Origin: Streptomyces griseoluteus
Lineage (GTDB): Bacteria; Actinomycetota; Actinomycetes; Streptomycetales; Streptomycetaceae
DNA length: 64,000 nucleotides
NCBI RefSeq assembly: GCF_004784465.1
Contig: NZ_SRRU01000014.1
Coordinates: forward strand, 47,471 to 111,470
Direction: 5' to 3'
Both the position numbers and the translations under genes were made by a program. Numbering within the stretch: position 1 is the stretch's first letter; each line of letters begins with the position of its first letter. Shown here piece after piece: positions 17,105-24,339 of the stretch. The notes below the pieces were generated by a model. The model saw only the letters and a program-made list of their open reading frames with translations. It was not told where the DNA came from and did no database searches.

Positions 17105-18103
17105 TCAGCGCTCGCGGTTGGCGAGCGTGTCCAGCAGGGCGCCCAGCTCGGCGGCCGCGCCCGGCTCCAGCGGCAGCCCGTCGAGCAGCGTACGGGCGGC
17201 GGCCATGTGCGCGTGAGCCTCCGCCAGGGCCGCGGCCCGCCCGCCCGCCGCCTCGATCAGCGCCGCCGCCTCCGCCGTACGGTGCCCACGGAGCAGGCCG
17301 GGCAGACGGGCGCCCTCGGGGGCGGCGAGTGCGGTCAGTACCGGGTACGTCCTCTTGCCCTCGCGCAGGTCGCCGCCCACCGGCTTGCCGGTGACCTCGG
17401 GGCGGCCCCAGATGCCCAGCACGTCGTCCGCGAGCTGGAAGGCGACCCCCGCGTGCCGCCCGGCCCGGTCCAGCGCGGCGACGACCGGGCGCGGAGCCCC
17501 GCCCAGCAGCGCGCCGAGCGCGAGCGAACAGCCCAGCAGGGCACCCGTCTTGCCCTCCGCCATCACGCGGTACTCCTCGGGCGCCACCGCTTCCGGGCCG
17601 GTCCAGGGCCGGGAGGCGAACAGCAGGTCGTCGGCCTGCCCCCGCATCACGTCGGCCAGCGCGCCCGAGAGCAGCCGCACCCCGCCGGGGACGTCGGCCA
17701 GGACGCCGACGGCCAGCGCGAACAGGGCGTCGCCGGCGAGAACGGCGGGACCCGTGCCGTACGCCTTCCACAGTGCCGGGCGGCCGCGCCGGGTGGCGTC
17801 ACCGTCCATGATGTCGTCGTGCAGCAGCGAGAAGGCGTGCACCAGTTCCACCGCGACCGCGCCCGGCACCCCCGCCCCGGCATCCGCACCGGCCGCCCGC
17901 GCCCCGAGCACCGCCAGCGCCTGCCGCACCCCCTTGCCGCCGGCCTCCGCGCCCTCACGCCAGCCGAAGGAGTACGCGGCCATCTCGGCCAGCCACGGGT
18001 GCAGCCCGGCGACCGCCTCCCGCAGCGCGGGCCGCACCGACTCACGTGCTCCAGAAAGAATTTGGTCCGCCGAGATCCGCTCAGCGCGGAACACCGCCGT
18101 CAC
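17105..18103 (-). CDS. Polyprenyl (isoprenyl diphosphate) synthase family protein
   Basis: A 332-residue all-alpha prenyltransferase. The first Asp-rich motif is LLHDDIMDGD with the following TRRGRP. The second is FQLADDVLGIWG, and GKPVGGDLREGKRTYPVLTA matches the family. Chain length cannot be read off safely; the residues before the first motif (VELVHAFSLL) allow a C15-C20 product. ATG 18103 overlaps the stop of the TPR gene (ATGA), so the two are one operon. No terpene synthase is adjacent, so the product's fate is unknown. Confidence 0.88.
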   Translation of the reverse strand: MTAVFRAERISADQILSGARESVRPALREAVAGLHPWLAEMAAYSFGWREGAEAGGKGVRQALAVLGARAAGADAGAGVPGAVAVELVHAFSLLHDDIMDGDATRRGRPALWKAYGTGPAVLAGDALFALAVGVLADVPGGVRLLSGALADVMRGQADDLLFASRPWTGPEAVAPEEYRVMAEGKTGALLGCSLALGALLGGAPRPVVAALDRAGRHAGVAFQLADDVLGIWGRPEVTGKPVGGDLREGKRTYPVLTALAAPEGARLPGLLRGHRTAEAAALIEAAGGRAAALAEAHAHMAAARTLLDGLPLEPGAAAELGALLDTLANRER

Positions 18104-19140
18104 CGGGCACCCTCCGCCTCGGGCACGAACTCGGCCTGCGCCCGCGCCACCATCTCCCGCGCGTGCCGCAGCCCCGAGCGCTCCAGCACGAGGGCCAGCT
18201 CGGCCAGTTCGGCCGCCGTCTCCTCCGGGTCACGCCCCAGCCGGGCCAGGGACTTGGCCAGACCCAGCCGGGACAGCGCCTCGCCACGGGGTTCGTCCAT
18301 CGTGCGGAACTCGGACAGCGCCAGGCCGTACAGGTCCCGTGCCTCCTCATAACGCCCGGCGCGGTACAAGACGTTGCCGCGCATCTTGTGGTTGTAGGCG
18401 AGCGCGCTGGACAGGTTCATCGTCCGGCACGTCTCCTCCGCCCGCGACAGCAGCTCCAGCGCCCGGCCGGTGTCCCCGTCCCGCGCCGAGAGGATGTCCG
18501 CCAGCCCGCGCAGCGCCCAGGCGTGGCCGCGCCGGTCGTCGGCGCGCTCGGCTATCTCCGCCGCCTCCTCGAACAGCGCGTACGCCCGGTCGAAGTCACC
18601 GGTGTTGCGGTGCATCTGGGCGATGCCCTCCAGCGCCCACACCGTGTGCCGGGCCTCCCCGCGCCTGCGGGCCTCGGCCAGCAGCTGTTCGTGCAGTCGG
18701 CCGACGGCCGCGTAGTCGCCCTGGATGCGGCCGGTCTCCGCCAGCCCGGCCAGCGAGTAGCCCCGGACCACGACGTCGCCGCCGCGCTCACCGAGTTCTG
18801 CCGCCAGCCCCAGCAGCCGCCAGGCCAGCGGGAACGCCCCCCGCTGCCGGGCCAGCGTGCCGCCGCTCCACAGCGCCCACGCCATCGCCCCGGTGTCCCC
18901 GGCCGTACGGGCCGCGCGGTAACTCGCCTTCCACGCGCGGTCGGCCTCCGCGGTGCTGCCGAGCCGCCGGTGTGCCTCGGCCACCGCGAGACCGCAGCGG
19001 GCCACCTCGGCGGGGTGCCCGGCCCGCTCGGCCTCGCGCAGCCGCTCCAGGCCCTCGGCGAGCACCTCGGTCAGCGAGGAATTGACGGACAGGGTGGTCA
19101 GGGCGCCCTGATACTCCGGGGCGAAAGCCTTGCCGTACAT
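18100..19140 (-). CDS. Tetratricopeptide repeat protein
   Basis: A 346-residue protein of repeated helix pairs with TPR spacing. Examples are ARHTVWALEGIAQMHRNTGD, FDRAYALFEEAAEIAE and HKMRGNVLYRAGRYEEARDL. There is no HTH, signal peptide or other domain, so it is likely a scaffold. ATG 19140 has AAGGG upstream; homology does not extend into the 15 earlier codons. It is translationally coupled to the prenyl synthase downstream and sits behind a strong three-half-site operator (19152-19181). A role in holding or regulating the synthase is inference. Confidence 0.82.
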   Translation of the reverse strand: MYGKAFAPEYQGALTTLSVNSSLTEVLAEGLERLREAERAGHPAEVARCGLAVAEAHRRLGSTAEADRAWKASYRAARTAGDTGAMAWALWSGGTLARQRGAFPLAWRLLGLAAELGERGGDVVVRGYSLAGLAETGRIQGDYAAVGRLHEQLLAEARRRGEARHTVWALEGIAQMHRNTGDFDRAYALFEEAAEIAERADDRRGHAWALRGLADILSARDGDTGRALELLSRAEETCRTMNLSSALAYNHKMRGNVLYRAGRYEEARDLYGLALSEFRTMDEPRGEALSRLGLAKSLARLGRDPEETAAELAELALVLERSGLRHAREMVARAQAEFVPEAEGAR

Positions 19141-19151
19141 GTGAGCCCTTC

Positions 19152-19181
19152 TATACACCACGTGTATACGCGAGGCGTATA
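19152..19181. promoter_or_regulatory. Overlapping double operator upstream of the TPR-prenyl synthase operon
   Basis: TATACAC-CAC-GTGTATA (19152-19168) overlaps TATACGC-GAG-GCGTATA (19165-19181). Both are perfect 7-3-7 inverted repeats sharing the central TATA, with centres 13 bp apart. The site lies only 12 bp upstream of the TPR start codon, so a bound protein would block transcription or start-up. No regulator gene is adjacent. Confidence 0.75.
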
Positions 19182-19316
19182 GCACGCGGGCGAATCGCCC
19201 CGGTCCACCGGGGGGCCGGGGCGTGGTCGGTCGTGGGGCAAGACGCGGGGACGGCGACGGGGGTTGCCCGTGCGACGCGGATCACTCCGAGTGGCGCGGG
19301 GAACCCCCGTACGGAA

Positions 19317-19994
19317 TCAGTGCTGTTGGGGCTTCTGCGGGGTGGCCTCGCTGGGCCGCACCACCACGACACCCTCGCCCTGGAGCATGAGCTGGACGGC
19401 TTCGCCCGAACCGCCGCGCAGCATCGACCCTATGGACTGCGAGCGGTGGAGCGAGGTGCGCAGGTTCGCGGTCCAGCCGACCACCGCGTCCGTGTCGACG
19501 TACACCGGCGCCTGCTCGGACACCGGGATCACCAGCGGGTTGCCCTCGCAGATCAGGCCGAGTCTGCCGTGCCCGCTGAAGACGCTGTTGAACAGGCCGC
19601 CGCCCGCGATGCCGGAGCCCTTCACGGTCTTGATCTCGTAGGACAGCGATGCGTCGAAGCACAGCACGTTGCGGCCGTTGACGGTGAACTGGTCGCCGGG
19701 CTCCACCTCGACGATGAAACAGTTCTGGGCCTCGTGCGCGAACCACGCCTCGCCCCGCCCGCGCACCGACATCAGCGGGAGCCCCTCGCCGGTCACCGCG
19801 CGCTTGAGCATGCCGCCCACGCCCTGGCCCTTGCGCTCGAACTGGAGGCTGCCCCGGTGGGCGATCATCGCGCCCTGGCGGGCGAGCATCTCACCGTCCA
19901 CCGCGTACCTGACGCACTTGCCGTTCTCTATCGCCATCCCCGGCTCGACGGCCGGACGGACCATGTGCTCACTGGAAAAGAGGTCACCCTTCAT
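19317..19994 (-). CDS. AIM24 family protein (TIGR00266-like)
   Basis: A 225-residue beta-rich protein of the AIM24/DUF124 family, whose biochemical role in bacteria is undefined. Typical elements are GEMLARQGAMIAHRGSLQFE, FIVEVEPGDQFTVNGRNVLC and GRLGLICEGNPLVIPVSEQA. There is no signal peptide. ATG 19994 begins the homology; 14 upstream codons are rejected. A hairpin (20006-20060) separates it from the serine hydrolase upstream. The ribosome site is weak. Confidence 0.85.
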   Translation of the reverse strand: MKGDLFSSEHMVRPAVEPGMAIENGKCVRYAVDGEMLARQGAMIAHRGSLQFERKGQGVGGMLKRAVTGEGLPLMSVRGRGEAWFAHEAQNCFIVEVEPGDQFTVNGRNVLCFDASLSYEIKTVKGSGIAGGGLFNSVFSGHGRLGLICEGNPLVIPVSEQAPVYVDTDAVVGWTANLRTSLHRSQSIGSMLRGGSGEAVQLMLQGEGVVVVRPSEATPQKPQQH

Positions 19995-20005
19995 GAGCGC
20001 ATGGT

Positions 20006-20060
20006 GTCCCGGACGGACCCGTTCCGCCAAGATCACGCGAGTGACGGGCCCGTCCGGGAC
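20006..20060 (-). terminator. Terminator of the serine hydrolase gene
   Basis: GTCCCGGACGGACCCG pairs with CGGGCCCGTCCGGGAC in 15 of 16 positions, across a 23-nt loop. It begins 7 bp past the serine hydrolase stop on the minus strand and ends close to the AIM24 start. Confidence 0.6.
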
Positions 20061-20067
20061 GGGGAGT

Positions 20068-21279
20068 TCAGCGCGCCGTGGCCGGGGCGACGTCCGCGTT
20101 GCGCTCCACCAGCGCCGGGCCGCGACGCTGCTTGGCGCTCTTGCCGCAGAACGCCGGCTCCAGGGCGCCCGCCAACGCGTTGAGCACCTTGCCGTTGTTG
20201 GAGGTGGTGGCCACCGCCGTCAGCGCCCGCTTGCCGTCCTTCGTGGCGAACGCGTAGGTGTAGTAGCCCTGCACGGCGCCGGTGTGCCCGTACACCGACA
20301 CCCCGCAGGACAGGTCCCGGCGGCGCAGGCCGAGGCCGTAGGCGGTGGTCGCGTCGACCTTGGTGAAGCGCTCCATCTGGGCGAGCCCGGCGGCGGAGAG
20401 CAGCTTGCCGCCGAGCAGCGCCGCGTAGAAGGTGTTCAGGTCCTTGGCGGTGGAGATGACGGCGCCCGCGCTCTGCGCCCAGGACACGGTCTGCTCGGTC
20501 GCGTCGACCAGCGGGTCGCCGGACCGGTCCGGGGTCAGATAGCCGCGCGCGAACCGGCCGGGAATCCTGGTGTCGGGGTGGACGTAGAAGGTGTCCCGCA
20601 GCTTCAGCGGGCCCGTGATCCGGCTCTGGTACGCCTCCTTGACCGGGCGTTTGGTGAACTTCTCGATGAGCATGCCCGCCACCACGAAGTTGGTGTTGGA
20701 GTACGAGTACGCCGCGCCGGGCGCGTTGACGCGCGGCTTCTTCAGGGAGAGCGCTACCAGCTGGGGGTAGGTGAACACCTTCTTGCGCACCGCCTCGAAG
20801 CCGGAGACGCTCTGGGCGAACATGTCGTTGGTGTAGTCGTACAGCCCGCTGCGGTGGCTCAGCACGTGCCGCACGGTGATGGCGTCGCTCGGCAGCAGCT
20901 TCGGCAGGTACCGGTTCACCGGGGCGTCCAGGTCCAGCCTGCCCTCGTCGGCCAGTTGGAGCAGGACGACCGAGGAGAACGTCTTGGTCACGCTGCCGAT
21001 GCGGAACCGGTCGGCCGTGCTGGCCGCGCGGCCGGTGCCCCGGTCGGCGACGCCCCGGCTGATCAGATGGCTGCGGCCCTGGTCGTCGATCCGGGCCAGC
21101 GCGGCCGGGGCGCCCTGGGTGCGGACCGTGCGCAGCACCCCGTCCACGCCCGCCGTGTCGGGCGCGGGGAGCGCGGCCGCCGCGCCCTGCTGCCCGGTCG
21201 CCGCCTGTGCCGGGAGGGCGAGGAGCGACAGCGCCACCGCCCCGAGTACCGCGCTCCTGCGCACCGTTGCCGAGACCAT
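20068..21279 (-). CDS. Secreted serine hydrolase (class C beta-lactamase / DD-carboxypeptidase fold)
   Basis: A 403-residue secreted penicillin-binding-like enzyme. A signal peptide (MVSATVRRSAVLGAVALSLL, cleavage near AQAA) comes first. The catalytic triad motifs are SVTK (active Ser and Lys), YSN in YSYSNTNFVVAG, and HTG in SVYGHTGAVQGY. Streptomyces carry many R61 DD-peptidase-like paralogues acting on peptidoglycan peptides or esters, so beta-lactam resistance is not implied. The start at 21279 gives a proper signal sequence. It is divergent from the M4 protease. Confidence 0.88.
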   Translation of the reverse strand: MVSATVRRSAVLGAVALSLLALPAQAATGQQGAAAALPAPDTAGVDGVLRTVRTQGAPAALARIDDQGRSHLISRGVADRGTGRAASTADRFRIGSVTKTFSSVVLLQLADEGRLDLDAPVNRYLPKLLPSDAITVRHVLSHRSGLYDYTNDMFAQSVSGFEAVRKKVFTYPQLVALSLKKPRVNAPGAAYSYSNTNFVVAGMLIEKFTKRPVKEAYQSRITGPLKLRDTFYVHPDTRIPGRFARGYLTPDRSGDPLVDATEQTVSWAQSAGAVISTAKDLNTFYAALLGGKLLSAAGLAQMERFTKVDATTAYGLGLRRRDLSCGVSVYGHTGAVQGYYTYAFATKDGKRALTAVATTSNNGKVLNALAGALEPAFCGKSAKQRRGPALVERNADVAPATAR

Positions 21280-21592
21280 CAGGTCACCACTCCCGTCCAC
21301 ACCGCCGTTGCTGCGACACGCGTCACATTCCGGCCTGGAACCTAGGGGATTGACGGCCCGTCTCCCCAGTCGACACACAGTCGGCATGCGGCGATCACTC
21401 CGGGGTGTCCTTTGGGTAAAGGATTGTCCCGGAGAGCAGCGAAATGGATCATTCCTTCTTTACGTGGCCATGACTCATCCGAAAGGGTGAACCCTCGGGG
21501 CGCGACCCGCCTGCCCCGATGGCTGCCCAACGGCGCCATGTGTCACGGCGGCCGGCGCGTCCGGCCGCCGTCGAACGAAGGAACAACCCCTG
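21280..21592. other. Divergent intergenic region between two secreted-enzyme genes
   Basis: These 313 bp must hold both promoters. I see a small hairpin CCTTT-GGGT-AAAGG near 21410-21423 and a strong 10-bp hairpin at 21546-21570 in the M4 leader. There is no gene in it and no confident -35/-10 pair. Confidence 0.4.
21546..21570 (+). other. Hairpin in the 5' leader of the M4 protease gene
   Basis: CGGCGGCCGG and CCGGCCGCCG form a perfect 10-bp stem with a 5-nt loop, ending 22 bp before GTG 21593. It may affect translation or stability of the protease mRNA. Confidence 0.5.
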
Positions 21593-23389
21593 GTGCGCAG
21601 ACCGCACATACGCAGTGTGGCCGTCGCCGTCGCGGTGGCGACGGCGGCCACGGGCCTGGCCGGCACGGCCTTCGCCCGCCCCGCGCCCTCGACGGCCCAC
21701 AAGGCCGCCGAAGCCGTCCGGACCGCCGCACGGACCGCCCCCGTGGTGAACGCCGCCCGCGCGGCCGCCGTCGCCCACGCCGACGCCTCCGGGGTCGGCA
21801 CGGGTGACGAACTCCGCGTGCAGGACGTCATGTTCGACCCCGAGGGCGGCCGTCACGTCCGCTTCCAGCGCGCCCACAGCGGCATGCCGGTGCTCGGTGG
21901 CGACCTCGTCGTCCACCTCGACCGGCAGCTCGCCTACACGGGCGTGACCACCGCGGCCGGCCAGTCCGTACAGGCCACCGCCTCCGACGCCCGGATCACC
22001 CCCAGGCAGGCAGCCGCCAAGGCGGCCGACGCCGCCGAGGGTGATGCCGGCACCGCCGAACTCGTCGTCGACGCGCGCGACGGCGAGACCGCGCTCGCCT
22101 ACCGGGTCACCGTCACCGGCAGTGCCCTGGACGGCGCGAGCGGCACCCGCACGGTCGTCGTGGACGCCGTCACCGGCGAGGTCCGCAGCAACACCCCGGA
22201 CGCGGACGAGTTCCTCTCGCCCAAGCTCCGCAAGGCGCTGCGGGCGCGCGGTGAGACGGTCGCCCCGTCCACCTCCGCCCAGAGTGCGCCGGGCCTCCTC
22301 GCGGGCATCACCTCGGGCGCCTCCGGCTACCCGGCCACCGCGCGCGGCACCGGCAAGACCCTGTTCGCGGGCAGCGTCCCGCTGACCACCACGCAGACCT
22401 CGCGCGGCCACTTCCAGCTCAAGGACCCCACCCGGTACAACACCGAGACGCGGGACGCCAAGGGTAAGTACACCGAGTCCTTCGGCGGCGGCAGCACCAT
22501 CACGGGTACCAGCAACGTCTGGGGCAACGGCAGCACGAGCAACCGCAACAGCGCGGCCGCCGACGCCCAGTACGGCATCACCAAGACCCTGGACTTCTAC
22601 AAGAAGACCTTCAACCGGTCGGGCATCGCCAACAATGGCAAGGCCGCCCGCGCGATGGTCCACTGGGGCCGCGGGGTCGGCAACGCCTTCTGGGACCCGG
22701 CCTGCGGCTGCATGCTGTACGGCGACGGCGACGACATGATCACGAAGCCGCTGGTCGTCCTCGACGTCACCGGTCACGAGCTGACCCACGGCGTGGTCGA
22801 CGCCACCGCCAAGCTGGAGCCGACCTACGTCGACCGCGACGGCAACCAGTACGGCGAACCGGGCTCGCTCAACGAGTCCCTCGCCGACATCTTCGGCTCC
22901 AACGTGGAGTTCTTCGCCGCCAACGCGAAGAACCCGCCGAACTACCTGCTGGGCGAGAAGCTGGGGCTGAAGCAGAAGTTCCTGCGCCGCCTCGACCACC
23001 CCTCCCTGGACAAGCTGGAGGGCACGGTCGACTACTGGTCGAAGGCCACGTACGACACCGAGGTGCACGCCGGTTCCGGCGTCTCCTCGCACGCGTACTA
23101 CCTCCTGGCCGAGGGCAGCGGCAAGAAGAAGATCGGCGGGGTCTCCTACGACTCCCCGACCTACGACGGCGGCGCCGTCAAGGGCATCGGCCGCGCCAAG
23201 GCCACGGCGGTCTTCTACCGCGCCCTGACCCGCTACATGGTCTCCACCACCGACTTCCACGACGCCCGTGTGGCGACACTGAACGCGGCCAGGGACCTGT
23301 ACGGCGCGACGAGCACCGAGTACCGGACCGTCGACCGGGCCTGGGCCGCGGTCAACGTCAAGGCCGCCAACACCCCGGCGCCCCGCTGA
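21593..23389 (+). CDS. Secreted M4 (thermolysin-like) neutral metallopeptidase
   Basis: A 598-residue preproenzyme. A signal peptide (about residues 1-25) precedes an FTP/PepSY propeptide (about 60-200), then the catalytic domain. The zinc site is HELTH at residue 395-399 (VTGHELTHGVVDATAKLE), with the third ligand Glu in NESLADIFGSNVEFF. The catalytic C-terminal His lies in HAGSGVSSHAYYLL. Pre/pro removal should yield an extracellular protease of about 35-40 kDa. The start is GTG 21593 with AAGGA upstream. A strong terminator follows. Confidence 0.92.
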   Translation: MRRPHIRSVAVAVAVATAATGLAGTAFARPAPSTAHKAAEAVRTAARTAPVVNAARAAAVAHADASGVGTGDELRVQDVMFDPEGGRHVRFQRAHSGMPVLGGDLVVHLDRQLAYTGVTTAAGQSVQATASDARITPRQAAAKAADAAEGDAGTAELVVDARDGETALAYRVTVTGSALDGASGTRTVVVDAVTGEVRSNTPDADEFLSPKLRKALRARGETVAPSTSAQSAPGLLAGITSGASGYPATARGTGKTLFAGSVPLTTTQTSRGHFQLKDPTRYNTETRDAKGKYTESFGGGSTITGTSNVWGNGSTSNRNSAAADAQYGITKTLDFYKKTFNRSGIANNGKAARAMVHWGRGVGNAFWDPACGCMLYGDGDDMITKPLVVLDVTGHELTHGVVDATAKLEPTYVDRDGNQYGEPGSLNESLADIFGSNVEFFAANAKNPPNYLLGEKLGLKQKFLRRLDHPSLDKLEGTVDYWSKATYDTEVHAGSGVSSHAYYLLAEGSGKKKIGGVSYDSPTYDGGAVKGIGRAKATAVFYRALTRYMVSTTDFHDARVATLNAARDLYGATSTEYRTVDRAWAAVNVKAANTPAPR

Positions 23390-23409
23390 CGCACACCGGC
23401 TCCGCCAGG

Positions 23410-23439
23410 GCCCCGTCCCGCGCTCGCGCGGGGCGGGGC
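23410..23439 (+). terminator. Terminator of the M4 protease gene
   Basis: GCCCCGTCCCGCGC pairs with GCGCGGGGCGGGGC over 14 positions (one G-U), 20 bp past the stop. Confidence 0.75.
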
Positions 23440-23458
23440 TCCTAGGGACTGGATTTCC

Positions 23459-23580
23459 GTGCCGTGATTTGCCGGAACGCTACGGGCCTGGCGGACGGTC
23501 TACGAGCGGTTCGCCCGCAGTTCCGCGCCATCGCCACCCGCCGCGACAAACTCGCCGCCCGCTATCGGGCAGGAAGTTCC
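23459..23580 (+). pseudogene. Remnant of an IS5-family transposase
   Basis: Two short pieces of an IS5-type transposase are fused. LPERYGP (about 23473-23494) continues, after a one-base frame slip, as WRTVYERFAR (about 23497-23525), both from the N-terminus. It jumps directly to FRAIATRRDKLAARYR (about 23519-23570), from the very C-terminus. The middle, with the catalytic DDE residues, is missing, so the element is dead. It lies at the junction between ordinary chromosome and the PQQ block. Confidence 0.6.
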
Positions 23581-23611
23581 GCATCGTGTCGACGGATGAG
23601 GTGCGTAGGTT

Positions 23612-23628
23612 CAATTCTTCCGGAATTG
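23612..23628. promoter_or_regulatory. Inverted repeat in the AT-rich mntP leader
   Basis: CAATTC-TTCCG-GAATTG (6-5-6) is followed by the most AT-rich stretch in the window (about 23630-23675, containing ATATTATATGCAATTAT). It is a candidate operator for the downstream gene; a -10 could be TATTAT. Confidence 0.45.
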
Positions 23629-23710
23629 GCTTACCCGGTTTTTATCGCGGACCATCTGAGATATTATATGCAATTATGGCGGTTAGTAGTCGCGGCAGAG
23701 TCTTTTCGTC

Positions 23711-24250
23711 ATGATCTGGGAAATACTGGTCCTGGGTTTCGTACTCAGTCTCGACAATTTCCGGGTATCGATCGCGCTCGGCACCGTCCCATTCGGTCTG
23801 AAGCGTGCGGTGCAGGTCGCGCTGACCTTCGGGCTGTGGGACGCGATCATGCCCCTGGTCGGGCTGTTGATCGGTCGCCAGATCGGTGAGTCCGCCGGGG
23901 ACGTCGCCGATCTGATCGGCGCGGCCGCGCTCGGCGGGTACGGTCTCTACCTCGTCATCTCATCCCTCCGGAAGCCCGAACCGGACGAGCTGGACCACCC
24001 GTGGGCACTGTTCGGCATTCCGTTGACGCTGAGCCTGGACAATCTGTTCGCCGGGGCGAGCCTGGGGGTCCTCGGGCTCTCGCCGTGGTTCTCGGCCGCC
24101 GTCTTCGGCGCCATGACGGCAGTGTTGTCGCTGGTCGGACTGCTGCTCGGACAGGCCGCGGCGCGCCTCATCCGGATCCGCTCGGACCTGCTGAGCGGAA
24201 TCACCTTGATCATCGCCGCTGCGGCGCTGCCTTTGTGGTTCGGCGGCTAG
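23711..24250 (+). CDS. mntP: MntP-type manganese efflux pump
   Basis: A 179-residue membrane protein with six predicted helices built as two inverted repeats. The paired motifs LSLDNFRVSIALG (residues 13-25) and LSLDNLFAGASLG carry the conserved Asp residues of MntP/YebN Mn(II) exporters. ATG 23711 has no good ribosome site (AGAG 10 bp upstream), so translation may be weak or leader-controlled. I looked for a yybP-ykoY manganese riboswitch upstream and did not recognise one. It converges on pqqE. Transport of another metal cannot be excluded. Confidence 0.85.
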   Translation: MIWEILVLGFVLSLDNFRVSIALGTVPFGLKRAVQVALTFGLWDAIMPLVGLLIGRQIGESAGDVADLIGAAALGGYGLYLVISSLRKPEPDELDHPWALFGIPLTLSLDNLFAGASLGVLGLSPWFSAAVFGAMTAVLSLVGLLLGQAAARLIRIRSDLLSGITLIIAAAALPLWFGG

Positions 24251-24339
24251 CCCGCTCACTTGACCCCGGGAGCAGGCTCGGCCCGCTCTCCACCAGGAAG
24301 CGACCCGGCAGGGAACAGCGGAAGATCGTCGGCCGTGAG

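Noticed and set aside
17105..19140. Terpenoid biosynthetic cluster
   Set aside because: Only a prenyl synthase and a TPR protein are present; no cyclase, P450 or methyltransferase nearby.
20068..21279. Beta-lactamase resistance determinant
   Set aside because: SxxK, YxN and HTG are shared by DD-peptidases and esterases; R61-like house enzymes are common in Streptomyces.
23580..23710. yybP-ykoY manganese riboswitch before mntP
   Set aside because: Expected because of the gene, but I could not find the conserved core; only a simple dyad and an AT-rich run are visible.
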